Assembly: GCF_013425525.1 (NCBI RefSeq)
Contig: NZ_JACCKA010000027.1
Location: 1 to 64,000, forward strand
Direction of reading: 5' to 3'
Source: Luteimonas salinisoli
GTDB lineage: Bacteria; Pseudomonadota; Gammaproteobacteria; Xanthomonadales; Xanthomonadaceae
Length of the DNA: 64,000 nucleotides
Shown here: in pieces, positions 28,198 through 37,233 of the stretch
How positions within the stretch are numbered: position 1 is the first letter of the stretch
Layout: the number at the start of each line of letters is the position of its first letter
Made by a program: the position numbers and the translations under genes
Notes under the pieces: model-generated
Told to the model about the DNA's origin: nothing
The model's input: only the letters and a program-made list of their open reading frames with translations
The model's database searches: none

Positions 28198-28428
28198 GTG
28201 GTCGCGCGCGCAACCGGCCCCCGCGCATGGATCCGCCAGGCGCACCGCTGGCTCTCGATCGTGTTCACTCTCACGGTGATCGCCAACTTCGCCGCCATGG
28301 CGCTGGGCGAGCCGCCCCCATGGCTGGTGTATTCGCCGCTGCCGCCGCTGTTCCTGATGCTGGCCAGCGGGCTGTACATGTTCTTCCAGCCCTACGTGGC
28401 GCGCTGGCGCAGCGCAAGGGAAGCCTGA
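28198..28428 (+). CDS. Small two-helix membrane protein
   Basis: 76 residues from a GTG at 28198, 5 nt after the VOC stop. Two hydrophobic segments (LSIVFTLTVIANFAAMAL and PLPPLFLMLASGLYMFF) are joined by a proline-rich turn, with positive residues at both ends. The opening RAWIRQAHRW is seen in many unstudied small membrane proteins. The role is unknown; co-transcription with the VOC gene is likely. Confidence 0.65.
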   Translation: MVARATGPRAWIRQAHRWLSIVFTLTVIANFAAMALGEPPPWLVYSPLPPLFLMLASGLYMFFQPYVARWRSAREA

Positions 28429-28445
28429 CGTGGGCGCGGCCGGTG

Positions 28446-29075
28446 TTAGGCGCGGCCCCCCAGCAGCACCACGCCGGTGACCGCCAACACCGCGGTCCAG
28501 GCGTGGCGGGCGGTGGCGGCGTCCAGCAGCCGCGGCCACCGCGCCAGCCCGCGGCAGGCGCCCGCCGCCATCGCGCCGGTGGCGGCCAGCGCCGCCAGCA
28601 TGTGCAGGCCCACCGCCAGCGCCGCCATGGCCAGCCCGCCGCTGGCGGCCGGTGCGGCGCCGCCACTGCCGATGCACAGCGGCAGCAGCGCCGGCACCAG
28701 CATCAGCCCGGTGCCGTGCGCGGTGGCCATCAGAAACGACCACGCCGCCAGCCCGGCCTGGCCGGCGCGCGGCCCGGCGAGTCCGGCCGCGTCGGTACTG
28801 CGCAGGCAGCGGTGAGCGGCCAGCCCCAGCAGCGCCGCGCCGGCAAGGGCCTGGGCCGTGCCATGGTCCAGCACCAGGCCCTGGGCGAACGCGCCGGCCA
28901 CCACCGCGATCGAGGCGGCGTGCCCGGCGGCGATCGGTGCGAGCGCACGCCAGGCATGGCCGCCGCCGCCCGCGCGCACGCCCCAGGCCGCCGCGAACAT
29001 CCAACCGTTCGCCGGCATCAGCCCGTGCAGCAGGCCGAGCCCGGCGACCGCCGCCCAGGGCCAGAGTTCGTTCAC
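28446..29075 (-). CDS. Multi-pass membrane protein, function unknown
   Basis: 209 residues with about six hydrophobic segments. Polar motifs lie inside the membrane segments: LLHGLMPANGW at the N-terminus, GHAASIAVVAG and MATAHGTGLMLVPALLPL. Membrane-embedded His/Gly motifs of this sort occur in metal-related transporters (NicO/UreH/TauE-like), but I cannot assign it. It lies 34 bp downstream of the DUF899 gene on the same strand, probably the same transcript. Confidence 0.7.
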   Translation of the reverse strand: MNELWPWAAVAGLGLLHGLMPANGWMFAAAWGVRAGGGGHAWRALAPIAAGHAASIAVVAGAFAQGLVLDHGTAQALAGAALLGLAAHRCLRSTDAAGLAGPRAGQAGLAAWSFLMATAHGTGLMLVPALLPLCIGSGGAAPAASGGLAMAALAVGLHMLAALAATGAMAAGACRGLARWPRLLDAATARHAWTAVLAVTGVVLLGGRA

Positions 29076-29109
29076 GGGTCGGTCGCCGCCGCGGGCCGCG
29101 GGCTCGGGC

Positions 29110-29874
29110 TCACCCGGCGCAGCACGCGGCGGCCTCCGGCGCGGGCGCGTAGCGGTCGTGGTGCCGCACCCACTCCATCGGGTAGCTGAGGTCGTCCTCG
29201 TTGCGGCCCAGCGGGGTGAGGTCGATGAGCGGGTAGGCGCCCATCATCGCCTCCACGCCGCGGCCGTAGCGCGAGTAGGTGTGGAACACCGTGCCGTCGT
29301 CGTCCCGGTAGAACACGCTGATGCCCGGCGCTTCCTCGTGCGGGAAGGCCTGCACGGTGTAGTTGTAAGGGGCCTTCCCGACGGCCACCTCCTCGGCGGA
29401 GAAGGTCACGCCGAAGTCGCGGTTGAAGCTGGTGCCGTTCGAGGACACCCACGGGAAGCGCCAGCCCATGCGCCGGCGGAAGCGCTCCAACTCGGCCAGC
29501 GGCGCGCGCGAGACCGCGATCAGGGTGATGTCGCGCTGCGCGAGGTGGAGGTTGGCGCCGTCGTGGTGGTCGGCCATGTAGGAGCAGCTCTTGCAGCCCT
29601 CCTCCCAGCCCGGGGCGAACATGAAGTGCTGCACCAGCAGCTGGCGGCGGCCTGCGAACAGGTCGGCCAGGCCGCGCGGCCCCTGCGGCGTGTCGAAGAC
29701 GTAGTCCTTCTCCACGCGCACCCACGGCAGCGCGCGGCGCGCGCGCGCGACCTGGTCGTGCAACCGGGTCAGCTCCTTCTCGTGCGCCAGCAGCGCCAGC
29801 CGCTCGGCGAGCCATTGCTCCCTGGCCACGACGGGGTGGCGCGTTGCGTTGTGTTCGATGGTGGAAGTGTTCAT
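29110..29874 (-). CDS. DUF899 thioredoxin-like protein
   Basis: 254 residues, start ATG 29874. Characteristic DUF899 features are the N-terminal WLAERLALLAHEKELTRLHDQVARARRALPWV, YVFDTPQGPRGLADLFAGRRQLLVQHFMFAPGW, the cysteine pair in GCKSCSYMADHHDG, and GWRFPWVSSNGTSFNRDFGV. The fold is thioredoxin-like with CxxC-type cysteines (CKSC), but the activity of the family is not established. A C-terminal AACC tail may add a metal or disulfide site. It forms a group with the beta-propeller and TPR regulator to its right. Confidence 0.88.
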   Translation of the reverse strand: MNTSTIEHNATRHPVVAREQWLAERLALLAHEKELTRLHDQVARARRALPWVRVEKDYVFDTPQGPRGLADLFAGRRQLLVQHFMFAPGWEEGCKSCSYMADHHDGANLHLAQRDITLIAVSRAPLAELERFRRRMGWRFPWVSSNGTSFNRDFGVTFSAEEVAVGKAPYNYTVQAFPHEEAPGISVFYRDDDGTVFHTYSRYGRGVEAMMGAYPLIDLTPLGRNEDDLSYPMEWVRHHDRYAPAPEAAACCAG

Positions 29875-30022
29875 CGGTTGCACTCCTCGGCCGTTGGGCC
29901 GCATGGGAAATCTGAAGGGCGCGCATAGCCGCCGCGGCGCTGGTCGCGCGCGTGTTCGTGCGGGTCGGATCGGGGTGTGGTCGGCCGGCCCAGTGGGCCG
30001 GCCCGGCGAAGCTGCGGCGCGG

Positions 30023-30697
30023 TCAGGCCGCGGCGCGCTTCGGGCGGCGCACCGCGCGCACGGTTGCGCTGTTGCCGCCGCCGCAATAGAAGAGGTCGGC
30101 GCCGTCGGATTCCAGGCCGCTGACGCCGCTGCCGCGCGGCAGCTCCAGGCGCTCGAGGGTGGCACCGCTGGCCGGGTCGATGCGGCGGATGTCGCTGTCG
30201 TCGCCTTCCCAGGTGCCGTGCCACAGCTCGCCGTCGACCCAGGTCACGCCGGTGACGAAGCGGTCGGACTCGATGGTGCGCAGCACCGCGCCGGTGTCGG
30301 GGTCGACCTGGTGGATCTTGCGGTCTCGGTACTGCCCCACCCACAGGCTGCCCTCGGCCCAGGCCAGGCCCGAGTCGTGGCCCTGGCCCGGGGACGGGAT
30401 CGACTTCAGCACCGCGCCGGTGGCCGGATCGATCTTGTCGATGCGCGCCTCGGCGATCTGGTACAGGTGGGTGCCGTCGAAGGCGGTGCCGGCGTCGGCC
30501 GCCCGTTCGAAACTGCGCACCGTCTCTCCGCTGCCCGGATCGAAGGCGACCAGCGCCGCGCCGGTGGCGGCCCACACGCGCTGCCCATCATGGGTGACGC
30601 CGCCGACCTGTTCGGCGCCGGCGAACGGGCCGTATTCGCGGACGATCTCGGCCGCGCGCGTCGGGACCTGGCGTGCGGTTGTTTTCTGGTTTGCCAT
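30023..30697 (-). CDS. Beta-propeller (Vgb / glutaminyl-cyclase-like) protein
   Basis: 224 residues made of repeated WD/YVTN-like blades: GVTHDGQRVWAATGAALVAFDPGSGETVRSF, DGTHLYQIAEARIDKIDPATGAVLKSI, AWAEGSLWVGQYRDRKIHQVDPDTGAVLRTI and WVDGELWHGTWEGDDSDIRRIDPASGATLERL. No signal peptide is seen, so it is probably cytoplasmic. Five short blades suggest a five- or six-bladed propeller like virginiamycin B lyase or glutamine cyclotransferase, but catalytic residues cannot be assigned by eye. It lies between DUF899 and the TPR regulator. Confidence 0.75.
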   Translation of the reverse strand: MANQKTTARQVPTRAAEIVREYGPFAGAEQVGGVTHDGQRVWAATGAALVAFDPGSGETVRSFERAADAGTAFDGTHLYQIAEARIDKIDPATGAVLKSIPSPGQGHDSGLAWAEGSLWVGQYRDRKIHQVDPDTGAVLRTIESDRFVTGVTWVDGELWHGTWEGDDSDIRRIDPASGATLERLELPRGSGVSGLESDGADLFYCGGGNSATVRAVRRPKRAAA

Positions 30698-30741
30698 CGT
30701 CGGTTCCTCGCGTTGCGCCCTGGCGGCGCGTCGAGGTCAAT

Positions 30742-31962
30742 CTAGCCGGGCCCGAGCGCGGCCGGGAGTAACAAGATCGTCGTGAATCCCGCCAGCGACG
30801 GGGCCAGCCAGCGCTGCGCGCGCGCGCGGCCGATGGAGCGCGCCCGCCCGGCCGCCTCCAGTTCGGCCAGCGCGCGCTGCACGGTGCGCTGGCTGGCGCC
30901 GAGCGCGAGCGCCAGCGCCGAGGTGGACCAGGGCGCACCATCGGAGAGCAACGCCAGCAGCGCCGCCTGCTCGCCGTCGATCGGCGGCGCCAGCAGCACC
31001 ACCTCGCGCCCGTCGCGCGGCCGCAGCGCGAAGCCGCCGGCGGTGGCCTCGATGCGTGCGAACGGCTGGACGAGCGCGCGCAGGCGGCCGATCTCCACCC
31101 GCAGCCGCGCGCGGTGGCTCTCGTCGGGGTCGCGCAGGCGGAACGCGCGCGCGATCAGCAGGTCGCGGCTGGCGTCGCCGGGCCAGGCCTCGGCCAGGGT
31201 GCGCGCCAAGGAAAACAGCACTGGTCGCCGCGTCAGCGGCCGCCATTCCGCACCGGCGCCCAGACCGCGGCGACAGGCGTCGACCAGCAGCGCGTCGGAT
31301 TGCCGCAGCGCCTCCACCTGCGCCAGGCGCATCGGCTGTTCGCCGGCCGCCGAAAGGCGCCGCGCCGCGGGCCGCTCCAGCGTCGCCCGGGCCTCGGCCA
31401 CCTCGGCCAACAGCTCCGGCACCCCGGCCGCGGCGGCCGCCTGCTGCGCGCGCTCCAGCGCTTCGCTTGCCGGGCCGGTGCGCAGCGAGCGCAGCGCCAG
31501 CTCGGCCGTGGCCAGTTCCGCCACCGCCACCAGCGAAGGCGGCATGCCGCCCACATCAACAGTCGTCAGGCCGTCCGCGGCCTCGTCGAGGCGACCGAGC
31601 AGCAGGAGCCGGCGCGCCGCGATCAGCCGCGCCTGCAGCGCGTTGGCGCGATCGCCGCACGCCTCCAGCACCGCCGCGGCGGTCGCCAGCGGGCGCGTGG
31701 CGCCACCCAGATCGCGCATCGCCAGCGCCACTTCCGCCTCGGCCACCACGCAGCGCGCCCGCGCCAGCCGTTCGTTGCTGCCGAAGCCGCGGGCGGCCCG
31801 CCGCAGCAGTTCGCGTGCGCGCGGGTACTCGCCCAGCCGCGCCATGGCGATGCCGCGCAGCGCCAGCGCCGGCGGGTCCTCGCGCAGCGCCACGCGCCCG
31901 AGCGCGCCGAGCACGTCGCCGGTGGCGAGCGCGCGTGCGGCAGCGGCGATCAGGGAGTCCAT
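30742..31962 (-). CDS. TPR-containing winged-helix transcriptional regulator
   Basis: 406 residues. Residues 1-200 are alanine-rich helical hairpins of TPR type (ALALRGIAMARLGEYPRARELLRRAARGF). The middle includes an OmpR-like wing region (RRPVLFSLARTLAEAWPGDASRDLLIARAFRLRDPDESHRARLRVEIGRLR). The C-terminus has a winged helix (SALALALGASQRTVQRALAELEAAGRARSIGR). It is transcribed toward the propeller and DUF899 genes and probably regulates them; the signal is unknown. Confidence 0.78.
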   Translation of the reverse strand: MDSLIAAAARALATGDVLGALGRVALREDPPALALRGIAMARLGEYPRARELLRRAARGFGSNERLARARCVVAEAEVALAMRDLGGATRPLATAAAVLEACGDRANALQARLIAARRLLLLGRLDEAADGLTTVDVGGMPPSLVAVAELATAELALRSLRTGPASEALERAQQAAAAAGVPELLAEVAEARATLERPAARRLSAAGEQPMRLAQVEALRQSDALLVDACRRGLGAGAEWRPLTRRPVLFSLARTLAEAWPGDASRDLLIARAFRLRDPDESHRARLRVEIGRLRALVQPFARIEATAGGFALRPRDGREVVLLAPPIDGEQAALLALLSDGAPWSTSALALALGASQRTVQRALAELEAAGRARSIGRARAQRWLAPSLAGFTTILLLPAALGPG

Positions 31963-32228
31963 CGCGGAAGGCTAACCGGTGGCGGCAGGATTGCGGTTGC
32001 CGGCGATCGCGATCATGGCGCCGGAAGCAGCGCGCGCCCGCGCAAAAACCAAGGTCCCGTTGATCCGGATCAATGGCACAGGCGCTCTCCTGACCCAGGA
32101 TGGACACGTCCCTCCCCCTGCCTGGCCGGTCCGATGCCATCGCCCGCCCCGATCGTCGATCGCGCTTCCTGCCCGGGTGACCGGATGCCGGACTGCGGCG
32201 GCGGCGCTCGCGCACGCGGAAATGCACG

Positions 32229-33209
32229 ATGAAGCGAATCCTGCTGATCGCCGTGACGATGCTCAGCCTCGTCGCCGCCTGGGTGCTGCTGGAATATCGA
32301 TCCGACCGGACCGCGGCGCTGCGTACGCTGCAATCGGGCAGTCGCGTGGCCGACACCGCCTGCGGTCCGATCGAATACGCGATGTCCGGCGACGGCCCCG
32401 CCGTGCTGCTCGTGCACGGGGCCGGCGGCGGCTATTCGCAGGTCGCCGATCTGCAGAGGCTGCTCGCGGCGTCCGGGTTCACTGCCATCGCGGTCTCGCG
32501 CTTCGGCTACCTGCGTACGCCGCTGCCCGCCGATGCCACGCCCGCCGCGCAGGCCGACGCGCATGCCTGCCTGCTCGACGCCCTGCAAGTGCCGCGGGCC
32601 GCGGCGCTCGGCCTGTCGGCCGGCGCGCCTTCCGCGCTCCAGTACTGCGTCCGCCATGCGGACCGCTGTACCGCGCTCGTGCTGCTGGTCCCGGCGATCG
32701 CAGTGCCCGGGCGCGAAGTCGCAGAGACCACGCCGCCCTCGCCGTTCTGGCAGTTCGTCTTCGACCACGCGCTGCGGTCCGACTTCGTGATCTGGGGCCT
32801 GGCCCGGCTGTGGCCCGAGGTATTGATCGAAACCGTACTGGCCACGCCCCTCGAGGACTTCCGTAACGCAAGCGACCCGGAACGGCAGCGCGCGCTCGCC
32901 GTCGTCCGCGACATCTTTCCGGTCAGCCCGAAGGTCGACGGCCTGAAGAACGACGTGCTCGTGACCACGCCATCGCCGTCGCCGGCACTGTCGCTGATCG
33001 CCGCGCCGACGCTGGCGATCAGCACCCGCAACGACCTCTACGGCACCGATGCGGGCATGGCCCATGCCGCGGCGGAGATTCCCGGCGCCCGACTGATCCT
33101 GTTCCCCGACGGCGGGCATGCCTGGCTCGGGCACGACGCCGAAGTTCGCGCCGCGCTGGTCGCGTTTCTGCGACAAGCGACGGCTCCGCACAGAGCCGAC
33201 CGGCCCTGA
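32229..33209 (+). CDS. Membrane-anchored alpha/beta hydrolase
   Basis: 326 residues with an N-terminal hydrophobic segment (LLIAVTMLSLVAAWVLL) serving as signal anchor. Catalytic elements are VLLVHGAGGGYSQ (oxyanion), the nucleophile elbow GLSAGAPS (Ser130), AISTRNDLYG (acid) and FPDGGHAWLGH (His). The cap region is long and hydrophobic. The family spans esterases, C-C hydrolases and dehalogenases; the substrate cannot be inferred. It is flanked by unrelated genes with a 266-bp upstream gap in which I see nothing distinctive. Confidence 0.82.
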   Translation: MKRILLIAVTMLSLVAAWVLLEYRSDRTAALRTLQSGSRVADTACGPIEYAMSGDGPAVLLVHGAGGGYSQVADLQRLLAASGFTAIAVSRFGYLRTPLPADATPAAQADAHACLLDALQVPRAAALGLSAGAPSALQYCVRHADRCTALVLLVPAIAVPGREVAETTPPSPFWQFVFDHALRSDFVIWGLARLWPEVLIETVLATPLEDFRNASDPERQRALAVVRDIFPVSPKVDGLKNDVLVTTPSPSPALSLIAAPTLAISTRNDLYGTDAGMAHAAAEIPGARLILFPDGGHAWLGHDAEVRAALVAFLRQATAPHRADRP

Positions 33210-33301
33210 CCGGGCGATTCGGCGCCCATGCCGCTGGCCTTGTCTCGCCCACGGGCCGCATCTAGTGTGGCGGCTCCCATCGTGCAGACAGGAATGGTCC
33301 C

Positions 33302-34021
33302 ATGAAGCTCCAGAATCGACTGCTGGCCGCTTGGGTCGGCGTACTCACCGTCGTCGTCGGGGCGGTGGTCCTGACCGGCGCCAGTTCTGCGCGCAGCGAG
33401 AAGTTCGACGTCATCGACGTGCAGCGCATCAACGTGCGCGAGCCCGACGGCACGCTGCGGATGACGGTATCGAACATGGCGCAGTTCCCCGGGCTGATCC
33501 TCGAGGGCGAGCAGTACCCGCACGACCGGAAGGTGGCCGGCATGCTGTTCTTCAACGACGAGGGCACCGAGAACGGCGGCCTGGTCTATGCCGGCAGCAG
33601 GGGCGCCGATGGCGAGGTGAGCCATTTCGTCCATCTGAGCATGGACCAGTACCAGCAGGACCAGGTGGTGACGCTCAACAACATCGAGGCCGGTGGGCGC
33701 CGCCGCAGCGGGTTGACGGTCGGCGACCGCCCGGAGCGGCCCATCCTGGAGGACATCCAGGAACGCGCCACCCTGGAAGCGATGCCGGAGGCGGAGCGCG
33801 CGGCGCTGATGGAACGCCGCGCCGCGGAGAACTACTACGGCGCCAATCGCATGTTCGCCGGCCGCAACGGCGATCGCGAGTCGGTGATCGACCTCATGGA
33901 CGAAGCGGGCAAGACCCGTCTGCGGCTGAGAGTGGAGCCGGACGGCGCCGCCTCGATCGAGTTCCTCGACGAGGACGGCGAGGTCACCGGAACGGTGACG
34001 CCCGAGACGCTGAAGGGCTGA
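33302..34021 (+). CDS. Conserved hypothetical envelope protein
   Basis: 239 residues: one N-terminal membrane segment (AAWVGVLTVVVGAVVLTGA), then repeated short beta units that look alike: FDVIDVQRINVREPDGTLRMTVSN, FFNDEGTENGGLVYAGS, and near the end VIDLMDEAGKTRLRLRVEPDGAASIEFLDEDGEV. These repeats suggest a beta-rich extracytoplasmic domain. AGGATGG-like bases precede the ATG. No function is known to me. Confidence 0.72.
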   Translation: MKLQNRLLAAWVGVLTVVVGAVVLTGASSARSEKFDVIDVQRINVREPDGTLRMTVSNMAQFPGLILEGEQYPHDRKVAGMLFFNDEGTENGGLVYAGSRGADGEVSHFVHLSMDQYQQDQVVTLNNIEAGGRRRSGLTVGDRPERPILEDIQERATLEAMPEAERAALMERRAAENYYGANRMFAGRNGDRESVIDLMDEAGKTRLRLRVEPDGAASIEFLDEDGEVTGTVTPETLKG

Positions 34022-34076
34022 ACCCGCGGACCCGATCGGCCCGGAAAGGCGGATCCCGGCCCGCGGTGGGCGAACC

Positions 34077-35120
34077 CTACTTCGAAGAGGTTCCCGGGGC
34101 GGCCGGCCGTGCCTGCAGGCGGAATCGCCACAGCACGGTGCGGTCCGGAAGGGGCGCCAGATGGGAATGGCCCAGCGCGAGCGCCGGAGCGGTCTTCGTC
34201 GTTGCGGCAGTCCGCAGCCGCAGGTGTTCGAGGCCGCGCGCCTCGCCATCGGAGCGGCCCAGCGCCAACGACCAATCGTCGCCATCGAGCCGCGTTCCCG
34301 CAGCCATGGGCGTGGCCATCATCCCGGCCAGCACCAGCTGTTCGACGATGGCGTCGTGCAGCGCGGCGGGCACGTCCACCGCCACCTCGACGATGTCGAC
34401 GAAACCCTGGCCATCGCGCCAGCGGGGCGCGAGCACCTCGGCCCGTGCGGTGCCCGACGGCCGGGTCGTGTCCCCCGCGCGCCAGCGCACGAACTCCGGC
34501 CGGAACACCATCGCCCAGAGCACCAGGTCGGGACCGCCGGCGGTGGCGTCGCGCTGCACGGCGTCGTACCACGGCACCGGCGGATCGCTGCGCCGCCAGG
34601 TCACCGCGCTGCGGCGGATGTCGTCGCCGTAGACTTGCCGCCAGGTGCGTTCCAGCCGGAGCAGCGGCGCTGCATCATCGAAGCCCATCGCAATGCCGAC
34701 CTTGCCCACCGGCTCGTCGAAACGGTTGTCCGGGCCGAAGAACTCCAGGTAGGTGTGGCGGCCGCGCAGGAACACCCGGTCGGCGTCGCGCCCCGGCGGC
34801 GCGTGATCGGGCAATCCCGCGTCCAGCGGGCCAAGCGCGCGCCGGACATCGGCGCTGTCGCGCAGGGCGGCGAAGGTCGGCCCGTCCAGCACCACGTACA
34901 CATGGTTGAGCGCAGGCGGCGCGGGCGGGGGGCCGGCAGCGGCCGGGCCCACCGCCGGCGTGCGCATGCATCCTCCCAGCGCCGACGCCAACGCCAACGC
35001 CAACGCCGCCAGGAGGATGCATGCCACGGCCCGGCGCGATCGGCGCCTGCCTCGAGGTTGCGGAAGCGCATCGGCATCGCCCATGCCACCGCGCGCTTCG
35101 GATGCGATGCGTCGGCTCAT
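34077..35120 (-). CDS. Lipoprotein of DUF5829 type, coupled to ABC importer
   Basis: 347 residues. The start at 35120 is supported by the ATGA overlap with the ABC ATPase; a basic n-region (RGRRRSRR), an alanine/leucine segment and lipobox ALGGC follow. The mature part opens with LNHVYVVLDGPTFAALRDS and contains VFLRGRHTYLEFFGPD, a fold reminiscent of glyoxalase-like DUF5829 proteins. Being the last gene of a siderophore-type importer operon suggests an accessory periplasmic role, for instance cargo handling, but that is inference. Confidence 0.72.
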   Translation of the reverse strand: MSRRIASEARGGMGDADALPQPRGRRRSRRAVACILLAALALALASALGGCMRTPAVGPAAAGPPPAPPALNHVYVVLDGPTFAALRDSADVRRALGPLDAGLPDHAPPGRDADRVFLRGRHTYLEFFGPDNRFDEPVGKVGIAMGFDDAAPLLRLERTWRQVYGDDIRRSAVTWRRSDPPVPWYDAVQRDATAGGPDLVLWAMVFRPEFVRWRAGDTTRPSGTARAEVLAPRWRDGQGFVDIVEVAVDVPAALHDAIVEQLVLAGMMATPMAAGTRLDGDDWSLALGRSDGEARGLEHLRLRTAATTKTAPALALGHSHLAPLPDRTVLWRFRLQARPAAPGTSSK

Positions 35121-36166
35121 CGGGACTTCCGGTATCGATCCGCCCAGGACCGTCTGGGACCGGCGGCCGTCTGCGGCGCAGAGGCAGGACCCGGCATGTG
35201 CGGCGCCGCCAGCAGTCGTTCCAGGCCGCCGAGATCGCCCGCAGCGCCGAGACCGGCGGCATGCCAACGGCCGTCGCCGCTCCGGGTGACCGCGATCGCG
35301 CCCGACGTCGAACTCACCGTGAAGCCGCAACGGCGCAGCATGCGTTCGCACCAGGCCCCCGCGATCCCGTCGACCGCCACGCGCACGAGCGGCCCCTCCG
35401 CTGCCGGGCTCTCGAAGCGCCCCGAGGCCGGCGAAAACGCCACGTTGTCCTGATCGAACGCACGTCCGAGTGCGCCGGAGAGCACCACGTCCTCGGGAGC
35501 GCCGTGCACGCACTGGCCGTCGCCGGGCAGCAGCCACAGGCGGTCGGCGGTCTGCAGCGATAGCTCCAGGTCGTGGCTCGACAGCACCACGCCGATGCCG
35601 CATTCGCGGGCCACCCGGCGCAGCATCGCCACCATGGTGATCCGGCTGGGCAGGTCGAGGAAGGCGGTGATCTCGTCGAGCAGCATCAGCTCCGGCTGCT
35701 GCGCCAGCGCGCGGGCGATCAGCGCGCGCTGGCGTTCGCCGTCGCTGAGGCTGTCGAGCGTGCGCACGGTCAGGTGGCCGCCTTCGACCAGGCGCAGGCT
35801 GTCGGCGACGACCTCCCGGTCCTCGGCGTCGAGCACGTCGCGCCAGCCGGTATGCGGGTGCCGGCCCATGGCGACGAGGTCGTGCACGCGGAGCCCCGGA
35901 ATCTCCGGCCGCTCCGTCAGCACCACCGCGATCCGCCGCGCCAGTTCGCGGGGGCGATGCTCGCGCAGCGGCCGTTCCAGCAGGCGTACCTCCCCCTCCA
36001 GCGGCGGATGCAGGCCGGCCAGGGTCCGTAGCAGCGTCGACTTGCCTTGGCCGTTGCGCCCGAGCAGGCAGGCGAAGGTGCCGCGCGACAGCTCCAGCGC
36101 GGGGATGCGCACCAGTTCGCGGCTGCGGTAGCCGATCGCCAGGTTCTCGATCCGCAGCAGGCTCAT
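35117..36166 (-). CDS. ABC transporter ATPase, FecE/BtuD type, with C-terminal extension
   Basis: 349 residues, roughly 90 more than usual. ABC motifs: Walker A GRNGQGKST, Q-loop-region VVLTERPEIPGL, signature LSDGERQR, Walker B LMLLDEI, D-loop FLDLPS and H-loop SSHD. After residue 255 a separate region follows (VRVAVDGIAGAWCERMLRRCGFTVSSTSGAIAVTRSG), likely a small regulatory domain. It powers the permease encoded next, with 4-nt overlaps on both sides. Confidence 0.92.
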   Translation of the reverse strand: MSLLRIENLAIGYRSRELVRIPALELSRGTFACLLGRNGQGKSTLLRTLAGLHPPLEGEVRLLERPLREHRPRELARRIAVVLTERPEIPGLRVHDLVAMGRHPHTGWRDVLDAEDREVVADSLRLVEGGHLTVRTLDSLSDGERQRALIARALAQQPELMLLDEITAFLDLPSRITMVAMLRRVARECGIGVVLSSHDLELSLQTADRLWLLPGDGQCVHGAPEDVVLSGALGRAFDQDNVAFSPASGRFESPAAEGPLVRVAVDGIAGAWCERMLRRCGFTVSSTSGAIAVTRSGDGRWHAAGLGAAGDLGGLERLLAAPHMPGPASAPQTAAGPRRSWADRYRKSR

Positions 36167-37233
36167 CGCGCGCCTCCGCCGAGGCTGCGCGCGCGCAGCA
36201 GCAATACGATCACGGCCGGCGCGCCGATCAGCGCGAGGATCGCGTTGAGGTGCAGGAAGTGCTGGCGCCAGGGCAGATGCACCACCAGGTCGGCCGCCAG
36301 GGTGAGCAGGCCGCCCAGCGCCAGCGTGGGCAGGATCAGCGCGCCGATGCGCGCGGTGCCGGCCAGGCCACGCGCCAGGTGCGGCACGATCAGGCCGACG
36401 AAGGCCACCGGCCCGCAGAACGCGGTGACCGGCGCCGCCAGCAGGATCGCCGCGCCGAGCACCAGCCGGCGCAGCCGCGCCACGTCGACGCCGAGGCTGC
36501 GCGCGTAGGTCTCGCCCAGCAGTAGCGCGGTCAGCGGCTTGGCCAGCCAGATGGTGGCCGCGAGCGCGACCAGCAGCGGCGGCAGCAGCGTGGCGAAGTC
36601 CTGCCAGACCACCGCGGCGAAGGTCGCGTCGTTCCAGGACGCGAAGATGCGCGACTGGGTGCGACTGGTGAAGTGCAGCAGGATGCTGATCAGGCCCTGG
36701 GCCAGGAAGCCGAGCATCAGGCCCAGCACCAGCAGGGTCACGGTCTGCACCCGCCGCGCGATCGCGGCCATCGCCAGCGCCACCGCCAGCGTGCCCAGCA
36801 TCGCCCCGGCGACGATGCCCAGGCCGGCCAGGCCGGTGATCATCGCCAGCGCCGCCGGCCCCACCACCGCGCCGGCCACGATCACCAGCGCCGCGCCGAA
36901 CTGCCCGCCCGCCATCAGCCCGAGCGACCACGCGTCGGCCAGCGGATTGCGGAACAGGGTCTGCAGCAGCAATCCGGCCAGGCCCAGCGCGGCGCCGCCG
37001 GCCAGCGCCGCGATCGCCCGCGGCAGCCGCAGCTCGCGCAGGATGCGGGCGTCGGGCGCGTCGCCGCCCAGGCCAAGCAGCCCGTGCAACAACTGCTGGG
37101 GCGTCAGCATTTCCTGGCCCGCCGCCAGGTTGGCGGCGAACGCCAGAGCGAGCAGCAGCGGCAGGCCCAGCGCCCAGCGCCATTGTCGCTCCGGGACCGT
37201 AGGGCCCCCGGACTGGAACGCCACCGCGCTCAC
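36163..37233 (-). CDS. FecCD-type ABC permease
   Basis: 356 residues from a GTG start at 37233 overlapping the binding-protein stop (GTGA). About ten membrane helices with FecCD hallmarks: LRLPRAIAALAGGAALGLAGLLLQTLFRNPLADAWSLGL, FASWNDATFAAVVW, LGVDVARLRRL and CGPVAFVGLIVPHLARGL. This family imports iron-siderophores, heme, cobalamin or other metal chelates. It would function as a homodimer since only one permease gene is present. Confidence 0.93.
   Translation of the reverse strand: MSAVAFQSGGPTVPERQWRWALGLPLLLALAFAANLAAGQEMLTPQQLLHGLLGLGGDAPDARILRELRLPRAIAALAGGAALGLAGLLLQTLFRNPLADAWSLGLMAGGQFGAALVIVAGAVVGPAALAMITGLAGLGIVAGAMLGTLAVALAMAAIARRVQTVTLLVLGLMLGFLAQGLISILLHFTSRTQSRIFASWNDATFAAVVWQDFATLLPPLLVALAATIWLAKPLTALLLGETYARSLGVDVARLRRLVLGAAILLAAPVTAFCGPVAFVGLIVPHLARGLAGTARIGALILPTLALGGLLTLAADLVVHLPWRQHFLHLNAILALIGAPAVIVLLLRARSLGGGAR

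Noticed and set aside
29570..29595. GTAGGAGCA sequence as another REP element
   Set aside because: It lies inside the DUF899 coding region over the Cys motif and lacks the palindromic partner.
34940..35015. Tandem GCCAACGCCAACGCC-like repeat as a possible VNTR
   Set aside because: It encodes the Ala/Leu signal-peptide core of the DUF5829 lipoprotein; a coding low-complexity stretch.
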